From Gammaproteobacteria bacterium (GTDB taxonomy: Bacteria > Pseudomonadota > Gammaproteobacteria > Steroidobacterales > Woeseiaceae): a stretch of 39,990 bases of DNA. Below, in pieces: positions 7,710 through 16,806 of this stretch (positions within the stretch are counted from its first letter, which is position 1; each line of letters opens with the position of its first letter). The notes under the pieces were generated by a model that had not been told where the DNA came from, made no database searches, and was given only the letters and a program-made list of their open reading frames with translations. The stretch lies in contig JAACFM010000013.1 of NCBI GenBank assembly GCA_009937445.1, forward strand, positions 1 to 39,990, given 5' to 3'. Position numbers and translations under genes: made by a program.

Positions 7710-9671
7710 CTATTGCTGGTCCGCGTAGAACATCGGACCGCCGCGGGAAGCCGGAAATCCATACCCATAAATGTAAACCACATCGATATCGCTGGATCGC
7801 TGCGCGATTCCCTCTTCCAGTATCTTACGCCCTTCGTCAACCAGCGCCGAGACCAATCGATCGACAATTTCATCATCGCTAATCTCGCGGCGTTCGATAC
7901 CCAGTTCTTCAGCAGCTTTCTGAATCATCTCGTCGACAACCGGATCCGGCGTCGGTTTGCGATTTTCGTCGTAGACATAAAAACCCGACCCGGATTTTTG
8001 TCCAAGCCTGCCTGCCTCCACCAACAAGTCCGGTACGCGGTAGGTCTTCGGATCGCCCTTCTGCTCATTCGACAATGCCTCGCGAGCTTTGTAGCCAATA
8101 TCCAGCCCCGCGAGATCGAAAACGCGCAGCGGACCCATTGCCATACCCCAGTTCTCCATCGCCGAGTCGACCTGCTGCGGCGACGCGCCTTCGAGCAACA
8201 GCAATTGTGTGGTCTTGCCGTAGGGCCGCAGCATCCGATTGCCTATGAACCCATAGCAGACGCCGGATACAACCGCGACTTTGCGGATCTTCTTTGCCAG
8301 CGCCATCACCGTCGCCAGCACATCGTCGGCGGTCTTTTCGCCACGAACGACTTCCAGCAGTTTCATGATGTGTGCGGGACTGAAGAAGTGCATGCCAATG
8401 ACGTCCTCCGGGCGCGCTGTAACCGCCGCGATGGCGTCGACATCCTGGTAGGAGGTATTTGTCGCAAGAATGGCGCCGGGTTTGCAGACCGCGTCCAGCT
8501 GCGTGAATATCTTCTTCTTGAGATCCGGATCTTCGAACACGGCTTCGATGACCAAGTCGACGTCAGCCAGGGCCGCGTAATCGGTTGAGCCGGATATCAA
8601 ACCCCGGCAGGCCGCCGCTTTCTCCTCGCTGATTTTGCCGCGCTTGACGCTGCCAGCATAGTTGCGTTCAACGATCGATAACCCACGTTGCAGTGCCTCA
8701 TCACTGATCTCGATCATGGTGACGGGAATTCCGGCGTTGGCGAAGCTCATCGCGATACCACCGCCCATCGTCCCGCCGCCTATGACACCGACACTGTCCA
8801 CTGGTCGCCTGGGCGTTGCCTTCGACAAGCCGTCAACTTTGGATGCCTGCCGCTCGGCGAAGAAAATATGCCGCATTCCCGCTGACTGCGGGCTCTGCAT
8901 ACATTCCATGAAAAGTCTGCGCTCAACGGCTAGCCCTTCATCGAACGGCAGTGTCGCGGCCGCTTCAACCGCGGACACGATATGCCCGGGAGCCATCTGT
9001 CCTCGAGCACGCTTTGCGAGAGTTCGCCGATACTCATCGAATATCGACGGATCATAGTCAGGCACTGCCTGCTCGCTGCTGCGACGAATCGGCGCGTTTT
9101 CGCTAACCAACGCCTTAGCCCATGCCAGGGCGCCATCGAGCAAATCACCGTCAATGATTTTATCGATGAGCCCAATACCCTGTGCCTGCCCTGCCGGAAT
9201 CGGCGCCCCGCTGACAAAGAGGTCCAGTGACGCTTTGACGCCAGCGAGACGAGGTGTCCGCTGCGTTCCCCCGGCACCTGGCAACAGGCCTAATTTCACT
9301 TCCGGTAATCCGACCTTCGCCGATGGGAGCGCGCATCGATAATGCGCTGCCAAAGCCGTTTCGAAACCGCCGCCCAGCGCAGTGCCGTGAAGCGCTGCGA
9401 TGACGGGCTTCGGGCATGCCTCAATCGTATTCAGCAGGTCGGGTAATCCGGGTGCCTTGAACGGCTTGCCGAATTCCTTGATGTCAGCACCGGCGATAAA
9501 TGTCCGGCCGGCGCAAAAAATCACGACCGCGTCGGACTCATCGCGTGTCGCCTGCGTGATCGCATCGAGAAGCCCCTGGCGCACAGCCTGTGACAACGCA
9601 TTCACCGGCGGATTATCGACCGTAATTACGCCAATATTGTCCTGAAGCTCATATTGCACGGGTGATGACAT
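7710..9671 (-). CDS. Bifunctional enoyl-CoA hydratase / 3-hydroxyacyl-CoA dehydrogenase
   Basis: Catalyses two consecutive beta-oxidation steps: hydration of 2-enoyl-CoA and NAD-dependent oxidation of the 3-hydroxyacyl-CoA. The crotonase domain (about 1-190) has the oxyanion segments FIAGADIKEF and ALHGTALGGGFETA, and the two catalytic Glu (Glu104 in GGGFE, Glu124 in GLPEVKLG). The dehydrogenase domain starts with the Rossmann motif VGVIGGGTMGGG (294-305) and holds the catalytic MHFFSPAHIMKLLEVV block. A duplicated C-terminal dehydrogenase domain follows. At 653 residues it is shorter than enteric FadB/FadJ (about 715) and resembles peroxisomal-type multifunctional enzymes, so I give no symbol. 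An AAGGA ribosome site precedes ATG 9671. The neighbouring CoA ligase and importer fit a catabolic role. Confidence 0.92.
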   Translation of the reverse strand: MSSPVQYELQDNIGVITVDNPPVNALSQAVRQGLLDAITQATRDESDAVVIFCAGRTFIAGADIKEFGKPFKAPGLPDLLNTIEACPKPVIAALHGTALGGGFETALAAHYRCALPSAKVGLPEVKLGLLPGAGGTQRTPRLAGVKASLDLFVSGAPIPAGQAQGIGLIDKIIDGDLLDGALAWAKALVSENAPIRRSSEQAVPDYDPSIFDEYRRTLAKRARGQMAPGHIVSAVEAAATLPFDEGLAVERRLFMECMQSPQSAGMRHIFFAERQASKVDGLSKATPRRPVDSVGVIGGGTMGGGIAMSFANAGIPVTMIEISDEALQRGLSIVERNYAGSVKRGKISEEKAAACRGLISGSTDYAALADVDLVIEAVFEDPDLKKKIFTQLDAVCKPGAILATNTSYQDVDAIAAVTARPEDVIGMHFFSPAHIMKLLEVVRGEKTADDVLATVMALAKKIRKVAVVSGVCYGFIGNRMLRPYGKTTQLLLLEGASPQQVDSAMENWGMAMGPLRVFDLAGLDIGYKAREALSNEQKGDPKTYRVPDLLVEAGRLGQKSGSGFYVYDENRKPTPDPVVDEMIQKAAEELGIERREISDDEIVDRLVSALVDEGRKILEEGIAQRSSDIDVVYIYGYGFPASRGGPMFYADQQ

Positions 9672-9713
9672 CTTGATTCCTTATTTTCTGTTTACGTAGG
9701 TTATACTGGTCGG

Positions 9714-10094
9714 ATGTACCGTCAACTTACAGATCAGGCCGAAACCTATCTCCTGTCTCTCTATAAACAGGACGATATCGCAGGCGAACTGAAACGCAAG
9801 CTCGCAGACCTGATGGCCTCTGGTGAAGCCAACGCTGATGCCGCCTGCCGCGCATTGAAACTCAGTCGGCGTACCTTGCAGCGACGTCTAAAAGCGGAAA
9901 AAACGAGCTTCCAGAAGGTTTTGCAGGAGGTGCGAGCCGTTCTCGCCGTCAATTATCTGAGTGACGAGCGACTGAAATCGCTCGAAATCGCGATGTTGCT
10001 CGGCTACTCAAATATCAGCACGTTTACCACGGCCTTCAAATCCTGGTACGACATGCCGCCGGCGACTTACCGGCAGAAAATACTCGGCGTCTAA
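9714..10094 (+). CDS. AraC-type DNA-binding protein without a sensor domain
   Basis: Only 126 residues: a short helical lead and then the two helix-turn-helix units of an AraC regulator. These are ADAACRALKLSRRTLQRRLK (about 41-60) and SLEIAMLLGYSNISTFTTAF ending in the signature FKSWYDMPPATYRQK. Family members normally have 250-350 residues with an N-terminal effector domain, which is missing. The frame has a stop at 9666-9668 and no alternative start between it and ATG 9714, so the missing part is not just mis-annotated. TATACT at 9702-9707 would place transcription almost at the ATG, hinting at a leaderless message. It diverges from the fadJ-like gene by 42 bases and overlaps the livK stop by 4 bases. 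Either a small regulator of the flanking genes or a remnant. Confidence 0.75.
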   Translation: MYRQLTDQAETYLLSLYKQDDIAGELKRKLADLMASGEANADAACRALKLSRRTLQRRLKAEKTSFQKVLQEVRAVLAVNYLSDERLKSLEIAMLLGYSNISTFTTAFKSWYDMPPATYRQKILGV

Positions 10095-11278
10095 TACGGC
10101 ACCGATTCGGCGACCGTTACCCATTTCCCGTCCCTGGCCTGGTAGAGATTCAGCGAATCGCCTCCCATGTGCTTTTGCGGACTAAACGAAATCGTGGGTC
10201 CGCCAAACGGGTTGTCGTAACGATCTATCCCTTCCAAAGCACCCAGCACTTTTTCGATTGTGACGTCCGGGCCAACCGCCTCCAGTGACTGGATAAGCAG
10301 ATCGGCCATCACGTAGCCGATCACAGACTGCGCCGCAGGCTCTTCGTTGTATTTACGAACGTAATTCGCGTGCCATGCGGACACCCATTCATCTTCGATC
10401 GCGGCTGAAAAGTCCGGTACGAAAAAGGGTGCTGCCGCATAGAGTCCGTCCATTGCTCCATCAGCGGCCATCGGAATTTCCGGCAGATAAGGAACCATGT
10501 TGGCCATGACGGTACCTTCCCATCCGGCATTTCTGGCTGCGGTATACAACTGGATCGTGTCTTTGATAATCGGCCCAAGCACCAGCAATTCGCAACCGGA
10601 GTTCTTGATACTGGTGACAGTGCCGGTAAAGTCGATATCGGAGGCTTTGTGACGACCCTCGTAAACCACGTCCAGACCATTTTCCTCCACCGATTGCTCG
10701 AAACCCTTGGCGACTTCCGCGCCGTAGTCTGTGGCGAGACTTTGAACACAGACCTTCTCATAGCCGTGTTTGTCGATGAGATACTTCATCCCACCGCGAA
10801 TTTGATCCCGGTAGCTGACAAAAAAACTAAACTTCATTGGGTGCAGGGGTTCGTACATTGATACCGCTGCGGTCAGCGGAAACAAGCTTGGCACATTCGC
10901 CGCAAACATCGTTTCGAATACGGCATTGTTATGCGGCGTCCCCATGGCACCAATCATCGCGAATATCTCGTCGAGATTGATCAGCTTGTTCGTCGCCTTC
11001 ACAGCGAGGGGCAATTGGTACTGGCTGTCTTCAACGACGAAATCGATGGTCCTGCCATGCACCCCGCCAGCTTCTGCCAGCTCATCGAAGCGCTGCCGCA
11101 AGCCATTGGTCATCGGCACGCCCCACATCGCCAGCACCCCGGATAAATCGGTGTGTGAGCCAATCTTGATGGAGTCGGCAGTCACACCGCGCGGAAACTG
11201 GGAATCCGGTGACTCACTGCCGCAGCCGACGATAGTCAATATCATCGACAATGCCAAAGCTGAAATAAATCTTTTCAT
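10091..11278 (-). CDS. livK: Branched-chain-type ABC importer, substrate-binding lipoprotein
   Basis: 395-residue periplasmic binding protein of the Leu/Ile/Val-receptor (type I fold) family. MKRFISALALSMILTIVGC is a lipoprotein signal with the anchor Cys at 19, unusual for enteric LivK, which is soluble, but common in other proteobacteria. The mature start IKIGSHTDLSGVLAMWG and then GLRQRFDELAEAGGVHGRTI match the family's first lobe. A GAGGA site precedes the ATG. It is the last gene of the liv operon, 30 bases after the acyl-CoA ligase. The binding pocket is not readable; such proteins bind amino acids, amides, or aromatic and aliphatic carboxylates. The ligase in the operon favours a carboxylate. 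The symbol denotes family only. Confidence 0.9.
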   Translation of the reverse strand: MKRFISALALSMILTIVGCGSESPDSQFPRGVTADSIKIGSHTDLSGVLAMWGVPMTNGLRQRFDELAEAGGVHGRTIDFVVEDSQYQLPLAVKATNKLINLDEIFAMIGAMGTPHNNAVFETMFAANVPSLFPLTAAVSMYEPLHPMKFSFFVSYRDQIRGGMKYLIDKHGYEKVCVQSLATDYGAEVAKGFEQSVEENGLDVVYEGRHKASDIDFTGTVTSIKNSGCELLVLGPIIKDTIQLYTAARNAGWEGTVMANMVPYLPEIPMAADGAMDGLYAAAPFFVPDFSAAIEDEWVSAWHANYVRKYNEEPAAQSVIGYVMADLLIQSLEAVGPDVTIEKVLGALEGIDRYDNPFGGPTISFSPQKHMGGDSLNLYQARDGKWVTVAESVPY

Positions 11279-11308
11279 CCAAACGTCCTCGGTTAACAGT
11301 TGCGCTGG

Positions 11309-13138
11309 CTAGGCACCGTACATGCTTTCAATAAGATTACTGTATTTTTCGTTAATGAAGCTACGTTTGAGCTTCATTGTCGGCGTTAATTCGTCGTCCT
11401 CTGCCGTAAGCAATACATCGATGAGGCGAAACTTCTTGACGGTCTCGACAGATGAGAATTCCTCATTTACTCGCGCCACCTCACCATCGATCAGGGCAAC
11501 GATATCCTTATTCGCGCACAGCGACTTGTAGTCTGTAAACGGTATGGCGTGAGTTTGGGCATAGTGTTCAACATTCTCCTGGTCAATCATGATCAGGCAG
11601 GTCAGATACTTGCGCTTGTCGCCAATGATGACTGCATCCGAAATATACAGCGAAAATTTCAGCTCATTCTCCATGACGGACGGTGTGATGTTCTTGCCAC
11701 CCGCTGTGATAATGATGTCCTTCAGTCGATCGGTAATCGACAGGTTGCCTTCTTCGTCCAGTTCACCGACATCGCCGGTGCGAACCCAGCCATCGACAAG
11801 CGTCTCGGCTGTCTTCTCGGGTTGATTAAGGTATCCGGAAAAGTTGCCTTGTGATCGCAGCAACACTTCACCTGCATCTGAAATCCGTATATCCACGCCC
11901 GCAGCAGCCGGACCAACCGTTCCAAGGCGGAACACGCCTTTTCTTGTTGCCGTAACGACGCCAGCTTCAGTTTGTCCATAGGCCTCATCAACCGGTATGC
12001 CCATCGCCAGATACCACTTCAACAAAGCTGTCGAAATCGGCGCCGCGCCGGATACCAGGCCGTGTACCCGGTCGAGACCCAGCAACTTTTTGATATTTCG
12101 AAACACCACGCGGTCTGCGATCTGGAACATCACCTTGTTCACCGTGGTCTGAGACTCGCCAGCGAGCAACGCGTCGGCTCGTCGCATACCGACTCGCATA
12201 GCCAACTCGAATGTTTTTCTGCCGATCCAGGTTGCTTCCGACATTGCCGTCGTGACTTTTGAGTAGAATTTTTCAAGCACTCGCGGTACGGCAAACATGT
12301 AGGTCGGTGAAAGCTCGACCAGGTCTTGCGCGACGGTTTCCGGGCTTTCTGCAAAGTTGATTGTCGCACCGGTCGCAAGAGGCGCCCATGCTGAAAATAT
12401 TCGTTCGGCGACATGACACAAAGGCAGGTAGGTCAGCAGCTCATCGTCTTCCTTTTGCCGAATCGTATCCGGTGTCAGGTTGATCTGAAACATGATGTAG
12501 CGCTGCGAAATCATCGACCCTTTCGGCATGCCGGTGGTGCCCGATGTGTAGATCAGGATAGCCAGGTCGTCAGGGCGGCTGTCGGCAACGATTCTGTCTA
12601 CGCGGTCCGGGTGCTGCTTTGAGTAAGCTCGCCCCGCCTCATACAGGTCTTCAACGGGCGCAACCTTCTCGTGCTCAAAGCCGCGCAGGCCTTTCCAGTC
12701 AAACACGAACACCTTCTCGACGTCCGGCATCCTGTCTTCGATCTCCAGAAACTTGTCGAGTTGCTCTTCGTCTTCGACAAACAGAAAACGGCAGCTGGAA
12801 TCGGTCAGCGCGTGCTCAACCTGACGGGACTGATAGGTGGGGTAGACACCATTGACCACGCCACCCGCCAGAAGACCGCCGAGATCGGCGAATAACCATT
12901 CCTTACAGTCTTCGCTCTGGATGGAAATCACGTCGCCTCGCTGCAAACCAAGCGACAGCAAACCGTTCGCGATCGCCAAAGCGTACTCACGATAGTCACT
13001 CCATGAATAGCTTTGCCATATACCGAAGTCCTTTTCCCGCATCGCAATGCGGTCACCGCGTTCAGCGCTCACCTTCATGAACAGCTTCGGCACGGTATCG
13101 CAGCCGTGTGACGTGACTTCGGTGCCGTTCAACGCCAT
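11309..13138 (-). CDS. AMP-forming acyl-CoA synthetase, long-chain type
   Basis: Activates a carboxylic acid to its CoA thioester through an acyl-adenylate. The P-loop-like motif is IYTSGTTGMPKG (196-207). YLPLCHVAERIFS, VDEAYGQTEAG and the hinge/C-domain block LSITDRLKDIIITAGGKNI follow, all typical of the FadD15/FACS branch. 609 residues is the usual size. The first ten bases overlap the end of livF, and livK follows, so the ligase is embedded in an import operon. This suggests the imported compound is a carboxylate trapped as its CoA ester. The substrate could be a fatty, cyclic or aromatic acid; the sequence does not decide. Confidence 0.92.
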   Translation of the reverse strand: MALNGTEVTSHGCDTVPKLFMKVSAERGDRIAMREKDFGIWQSYSWSDYREYALAIANGLLSLGLQRGDVISIQSEDCKEWLFADLGGLLAGGVVNGVYPTYQSRQVEHALTDSSCRFLFVEDEEQLDKFLEIEDRMPDVEKVFVFDWKGLRGFEHEKVAPVEDLYEAGRAYSKQHPDRVDRIVADSRPDDLAILIYTSGTTGMPKGSMISQRYIMFQINLTPDTIRQKEDDELLTYLPLCHVAERIFSAWAPLATGATINFAESPETVAQDLVELSPTYMFAVPRVLEKFYSKVTTAMSEATWIGRKTFELAMRVGMRRADALLAGESQTTVNKVMFQIADRVVFRNIKKLLGLDRVHGLVSGAAPISTALLKWYLAMGIPVDEAYGQTEAGVVTATRKGVFRLGTVGPAAAGVDIRISDAGEVLLRSQGNFSGYLNQPEKTAETLVDGWVRTGDVGELDEEGNLSITDRLKDIIITAGGKNITPSVMENELKFSLYISDAVIIGDKRKYLTCLIMIDQENVEHYAQTHAIPFTDYKSLCANKDIVALIDGEVARVNEEFSSVETVKKFRLIDVLLTAEDDELTPTMKLKRSFINEKYSNLIESMYGA

Positions 13139-13902
13139 GTTTTTCTCTTCTTCCAGCGACGCTGTCCGCGAATACCTTCCTCTTTTTTACCAAGGTAAAA
13201 CTCTTTTATGTCCTCGCTGGCCAAAAGATCGTCACTGGCACCGTCCATCACCATGCCACCCACTTCCATGACGTAACCCCGTTGCGAGACGCGCAACGCG
13301 ACGTTGGCGTTTTGCTCGACAAGCAGGATGGTAAGACCTTGCTCACGATTAAGGCGCGTGATTATTTCAAATATTTCTTCAACCAGGGCCGGTGACAAAC
13401 CCAGTGAGGGTTCATCCATTAACAGCAGCCGGGGTTTCGCCATGTAGCCACGACCGATTGCCAGCATTTGCTGCTGTCCACCGGAAAGATAGGCGGCCAT
13501 CTTGCCCCGCAAATCTCGCAGCACCGGAAAATAGCCATAAACCGTTTCGACATCGGCCGCGATAGCCTGCTTGTCGCTGCGGTTGTAGGCCCCCATCGCG
13601 AGATTTTCGGCGACATTGAGGAAAGGGAACACTTCCCTGCCCTCCGGTACATGCGCCAAACCCTGGCGAGCGACCCAATCAGGGTCCCGGTTCTGAATTT
13701 CCTTACCGTCAAGAAAGACCTGTCCCTTGCTGGCATCAAGCGCACCGGACGCCGTCTTCAACAGCGTCGTCTTACCCGCGCCGTTCGCACCGAGAACCGT
13801 CACTATTTCGCCTTCATTAACGACGAGACTGACGCCACGAATCGCCATTATTGGTCCGTAATACGTCTCAATATTTCGCATTTCGAGCAACGGCACCGTC
13901 AT
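13129..13902 (-). CDS. livF: Branched-chain-type ABC importer, ATP-binding protein LivF
   Basis: One of the two cytosolic ATPases of the importer. Walker A is GANGAGKTT (38-46), the signature is LSGGQQQML, Walker B is LLLMDEPSLGLSP, and the D/H-loop region is ILLVEQNAN. QGLAHVPEGREVFP is characteristic of LivF as opposed to LivG. At 257 residues it is about 20 longer than usual because of a basic tail (KKEEGIRGQRRWKKRKTWR) that overlaps the start of the ligase gene by 10 bases. Its start overlaps the livG stop by 4 bases, so the two subunits are probably made in step. Confidence 0.95.
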   Translation of the reverse strand: MTVPLLEMRNIETYYGPIMAIRGVSLVVNEGEIVTVLGANGAGKTTLLKTASGALDASKGQVFLDGKEIQNRDPDWVARQGLAHVPEGREVFPFLNVAENLAMGAYNRSDKQAIAADVETVYGYFPVLRDLRGKMAAYLSGGQQQMLAIGRGYMAKPRLLLMDEPSLGLSPALVEEIFEIITRLNREQGLTILLVEQNANVALRVSQRGYVMEVGGMVMDGASDDLLASEDIKEFYLGKKEEGIRGQRRWKKRKTWR

Positions 13903-14672
13903 GGAGAAACTCCAAGATAGGCCTGTTGAACTTCCGCGTTCTCGCGCACCTCTTCGGGCGTGCCAATCGTTATCAGTCGTCCGTCGTTGATCGCCATAAC
14001 GCGGTCGGCGATAGAGCCAACCAGGTTCATGTCGTGTTCAACCATGACCAGTGTGACGCCGAGGTCGTGTTTTATATCTTCAAGCCAGAATCCGACATCA
14101 TCTGTCTCTTCGTTATTCAGACCGGATGCGGGTTCATCGAGCAGCAGCAACGACGGTTCCGCACACAAAGCCCGCGCGAGTTCCACATTCTTGCGCGCTC
14201 CGTAGGACAGATCGGAAATGCGTTCATCACGATACTGCGCGATCTCAAGAAGGTCGATAATGTCTTCGACTTTCCGCCGGTGCTCCAACTCCGAGCGCTT
14301 CACACCCGGCAGGAAAGCGAAATCCGTCAGCGGGTTGCCCGATGAATGGCTGTGACGACCAACCAGAAGATTTTGCAGTACGGTCGCCTGTTCGAACAGT
14401 TCGATATTCTGAAATGTTCGAGCGATCCCTGTCTTCACTATCTTGTGCGCGGGCAACTTGAGCAAATCGTGTTCACCGTAGTGAATGGAACCGTTCGACG
14501 GTTCGTACAAGCGTGAAATCAGATTGAATATCGTGCTCTTTCCGGCTCCGTTCGGACCGATGATGGCGAATATTTCGCCCGGATTAACGTCAAACGAAAC
14601 GTCCTCGACTGCATGCACGCCACCAAACATGATCGACAGGTTACGAACAGATAAGGTTGCTGCTGCGCTCAT
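13899..14672 (-). CDS. livG: Branched-chain-type ABC importer, ATP-binding protein LivG
   Basis: The second ATPase of the importer, 257 residues. Walker A is GPNGAGKST, followed by the LivG-specific GIARTFQNIELF. The signature motif is LSYGARKNVELARAL, Walker B LLLLDEPASGLN, and the His-loop LVMVEHDMNLV. The C-terminal LITIGTPEEVRENAEVQQAYLG is the standard LivG ending. The start overlaps the livM stop by 4 bases and the end overlaps livF by 4, forming a tightly coupled block. Confidence 0.95.
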   Translation of the reverse strand: MSAAATLSVRNLSIMFGGVHAVEDVSFDVNPGEIFAIIGPNGAGKSTIFNLISRLYEPSNGSIHYGEHDLLKLPAHKIVKTGIARTFQNIELFEQATVLQNLLVGRHSHSSGNPLTDFAFLPGVKRSELEHRRKVEDIIDLLEIAQYRDERISDLSYGARKNVELARALCAEPSLLLLDEPASGLNNEETDDVGFWLEDIKHDLGVTLVMVEHDMNLVGSIADRVMAINDGRLITIGTPEEVRENAEVQQAYLGVSP

Positions 14673-15745
14673 CGCATGCGCTCAGTTTTGAGATAGCTCT
14701 TCTGCCGAACGAAAGAAGACTTTCGGTAATACGGGAAGGTTTCGAAGAAGAACCTGATTTTCATCCACCGGCCATAGATACCCTGCGGCTCGAAGACAAT
14801 GAAAACGACAATGATCAGTCCAAACAGCAACGGCTCAAGACCGGCTTGCTGGCCGACCGCCGGTGGCAAGACATCTCTCAGAAAACTAATCGCGATAGGC
14901 AACAACGAGATCAGAATCGCGCCGAATATCGCACCCAGAATACTGCCCAGACCACCAACGACGATCATGAGCATCAGCTTGAGCGATTCCAGCACGCCAA
15001 ATACTTCCGGCGACAAATAGCTCAGATGGTGTGCCAGGAGAACGCCCGCCAGTCCGGTAATCGCTGCACTAACACCAAAGGACTGAATCTTCACCCATTC
15101 GACACTGACACCCAGACTTCGTGCTGATAATTCCGAATCTCTTACCGCCAGAAAGGAGCGACCGGTTGGTGTTCGAAACAGGTTGGCAGCGCCGAGAACG
15201 ACGACAAACACGAAAAATAAATCGAGATAGTACTGCTGCCACATAGCCTTCAGGGGTATTCCAAACAGCTTCAGGGCCGGCACCTTGAATCCCGCATGTC
15301 CGCCGGTCACGGCCTCCCATTCGCCGAGGAAGGTTTCGACCAGAATCAGGAATGCGAGCGTCGCTATGGCGAGATAGAACCCGTGCATTTTGGAAGCGGA
15401 TCTACCAAGCAGCATGCCAATCACGCCTGACAGGGTCACGGTCAGGACGACAGAAACTGAAAATGGCACGCCGTGCGAAATCAAGATGGAGTGGCAATAC
15501 GCGCCGATAGCAAGAAAGGCTGCGTGACCAAAACTGACCTGTCCGGTGTGCCCCGTCAGAATCATCAGCCCAATTCCGGCGATAGCGTAGACCAGCATCA
15601 ACCCGAGTTCTGCCAGATAGTAATTTTGCAGAAAAAGGGGTGCCGCGATCAGCAACAACACGACCAGGCCGACGCGAATTTTCTCACCGGTTTTGGCGAG
15701 AAAATGTATATCGTCTTCGTAACGCGTTTTGAACAAAACCTGCAT
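14669..15745 (-). CDS. livM: Branched-chain-type ABC importer, permease LivM
   Basis: 358-residue inner-membrane permease of the LivHM pair. It has many hydrophobic helices and the family landmarks GLMILTGHTGQVSFGHAAFL and YLAIATLAFLILVE. A long cytosolic coupling region contains GRSFLAVRDSELSARSLG, and LLMIVVGGLGSILGAIFGA follows. The C-terminal tail after the last helix is basic. It starts three bases after the livH stop and ends in a 4-base overlap with livG. Confidence 0.93.
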   Translation of the reverse strand: MQVLFKTRYEDDIHFLAKTGEKIRVGLVVLLLIAAPLFLQNYYLAELGLMLVYAIAGIGLMILTGHTGQVSFGHAAFLAIGAYCHSILISHGVPFSVSVVLTVTLSGVIGMLLGRSASKMHGFYLAIATLAFLILVETFLGEWEAVTGGHAGFKVPALKLFGIPLKAMWQQYYLDLFFVFVVVLGAANLFRTPTGRSFLAVRDSELSARSLGVSVEWVKIQSFGVSAAITGLAGVLLAHHLSYLSPEVFGVLESLKLMLMIVVGGLGSILGAIFGAILISLLPIAISFLRDVLPPAVGQQAGLEPLLFGLIIVVFIVFEPQGIYGRWMKIRFFFETFPYYRKSSFVRQKSYLKTERMR

Positions 15746-15748
15746 TTG

Positions 15749-16627
15749 CTAGACCTTCTTCTGAAAGGTCTGGGAAATCAGACCCTCGGGCTTGACGAAC
15801 AAGACCAGCAGCATGACAACGTAGGCGGAAACGCCTTTGATGGCTGGGAAGTAGAAATCGGCGAAGGGTTCTATGATGCCAATCAACAAACAGCCCAGCA
15901 GCGCACCCGGAATGGAGCCGAATCCGCCGACGATAGCCCCCGCCAATGCCTTGATACCGAGAAAGCCGATCGTCGTATCAATTTGAGTAACGGGCGCGAG
16001 CAGTGCTCCGGCGGCAGCGGCGATCATGGCTCCAATCGCCCAGGTGACAGACACGAGGCGTTTGACCGGAATGCCCATATAGAACGCAGCCAGCTGATTC
16101 TGCGATGCTGCCTGCATCGCCACACCGAATCGTGTTCTTGAAAAGAACAGGTACAAAACACCGCACAGGATTGCCGTAGCCGCCACGATTGCGATTCGAT
16201 CATGGCTAATCGACAAGCCCTCGGCAATCACGACCTTGCCATCAAACGGCGTATTCAACGACAGTGTCTGCCAGCCCCAGATCATTCCGGCCAGCGAACG
16301 AAAAATAAAGCCGAACGCGACCGTCAGGATGAAAATGCTGGCGGACGACTGACCGATAATACGGCGCATGATTTGTGCGTCGATCAGATACCCTACGACG
16401 CCGATCGACAGGCACCCCAGGACAAAAGCAGGCCAGAAACTGCCGCCCAAGGCCTCTGAAAACGCCAGCACCGCAAACGCGCCGAGCATCATGAATTCGC
16501 CGTGCGCGAAGTTGACGACTTCCGTCGCCTTGTAGATAAGCACAAACCCGAGTGCGATCAGACCGTAGGCACAGCCCTGTGCCAGACCGGTCACAGCGAG
16601 ATGAATAATATCATTCACCTGCAGCAT
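15749..16627 (-). CDS. livH: Branched-chain-type ABC importer, permease LivH
   Basis: 292-residue permease and first gene of the livHMGF-ligase-livK operon. Signature segments are GLAQGCAYGLIALGFVLIYK, ATEVVNFAHGEFMMLGAF and GAIVGGFGSIPGALLGCLLI. The start ATG 16627 has a weak GGCGA upstream. The 179-base divergent region shared with the aldehyde dehydrogenase gene is AT-rich on this side and should carry the operon promoter. I could not pick a convincing -35/-10 pair there. The product pairs with LivM to form the translocation channel. Confidence 0.93.
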   Translation of the reverse strand: MLQVNDIIHLAVTGLAQGCAYGLIALGFVLIYKATEVVNFAHGEFMMLGAFAVLAFSEALGGSFWPAFVLGCLSIGVVGYLIDAQIMRRIIGQSSASIFILTVAFGFIFRSLAGMIWGWQTLSLNTPFDGKVVIAEGLSISHDRIAIVAATAILCGVLYLFFSRTRFGVAMQAASQNQLAAFYMGIPVKRLVSVTWAIGAMIAAAAGALLAPVTQIDTTIGFLGIKALAGAIVGGFGSIPGALLGCLLIGIIEPFADFYFPAIKGVSAYVVMLLVLFVKPEGLISQTFQKKV

Positions 16628-16806
16628 CAGAGATCGCCTATTTTATATATAAGTATCAAGCAGTTAAACTCCGAACCATTATTATTTTTTGCATGTCCGA
16701 GCCGCTATTGTGGCATTGATACCATCATCCTTGCCAATGTCCCATTTGTGCGAGCCGAAAAGCCCGAATTACGTTATGATGCGCGGCTGATTTCCGGAGG
16801 ACTGAA

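Noticed and set aside
8440-8455. GTAGGAG inside the fadJ-like gene, and a similar one near 39504 in the SDR gene
   Set aside because: Only the seven-base foot matches; no palindromic REP arms follow, so these are chance matches in coding sequence.
7713-8588. 291-codon plus-strand open frame
   Set aside because: Antisense shadow of the hydratase/dehydrogenase gene, which has all catalytic motifs on the minus strand.
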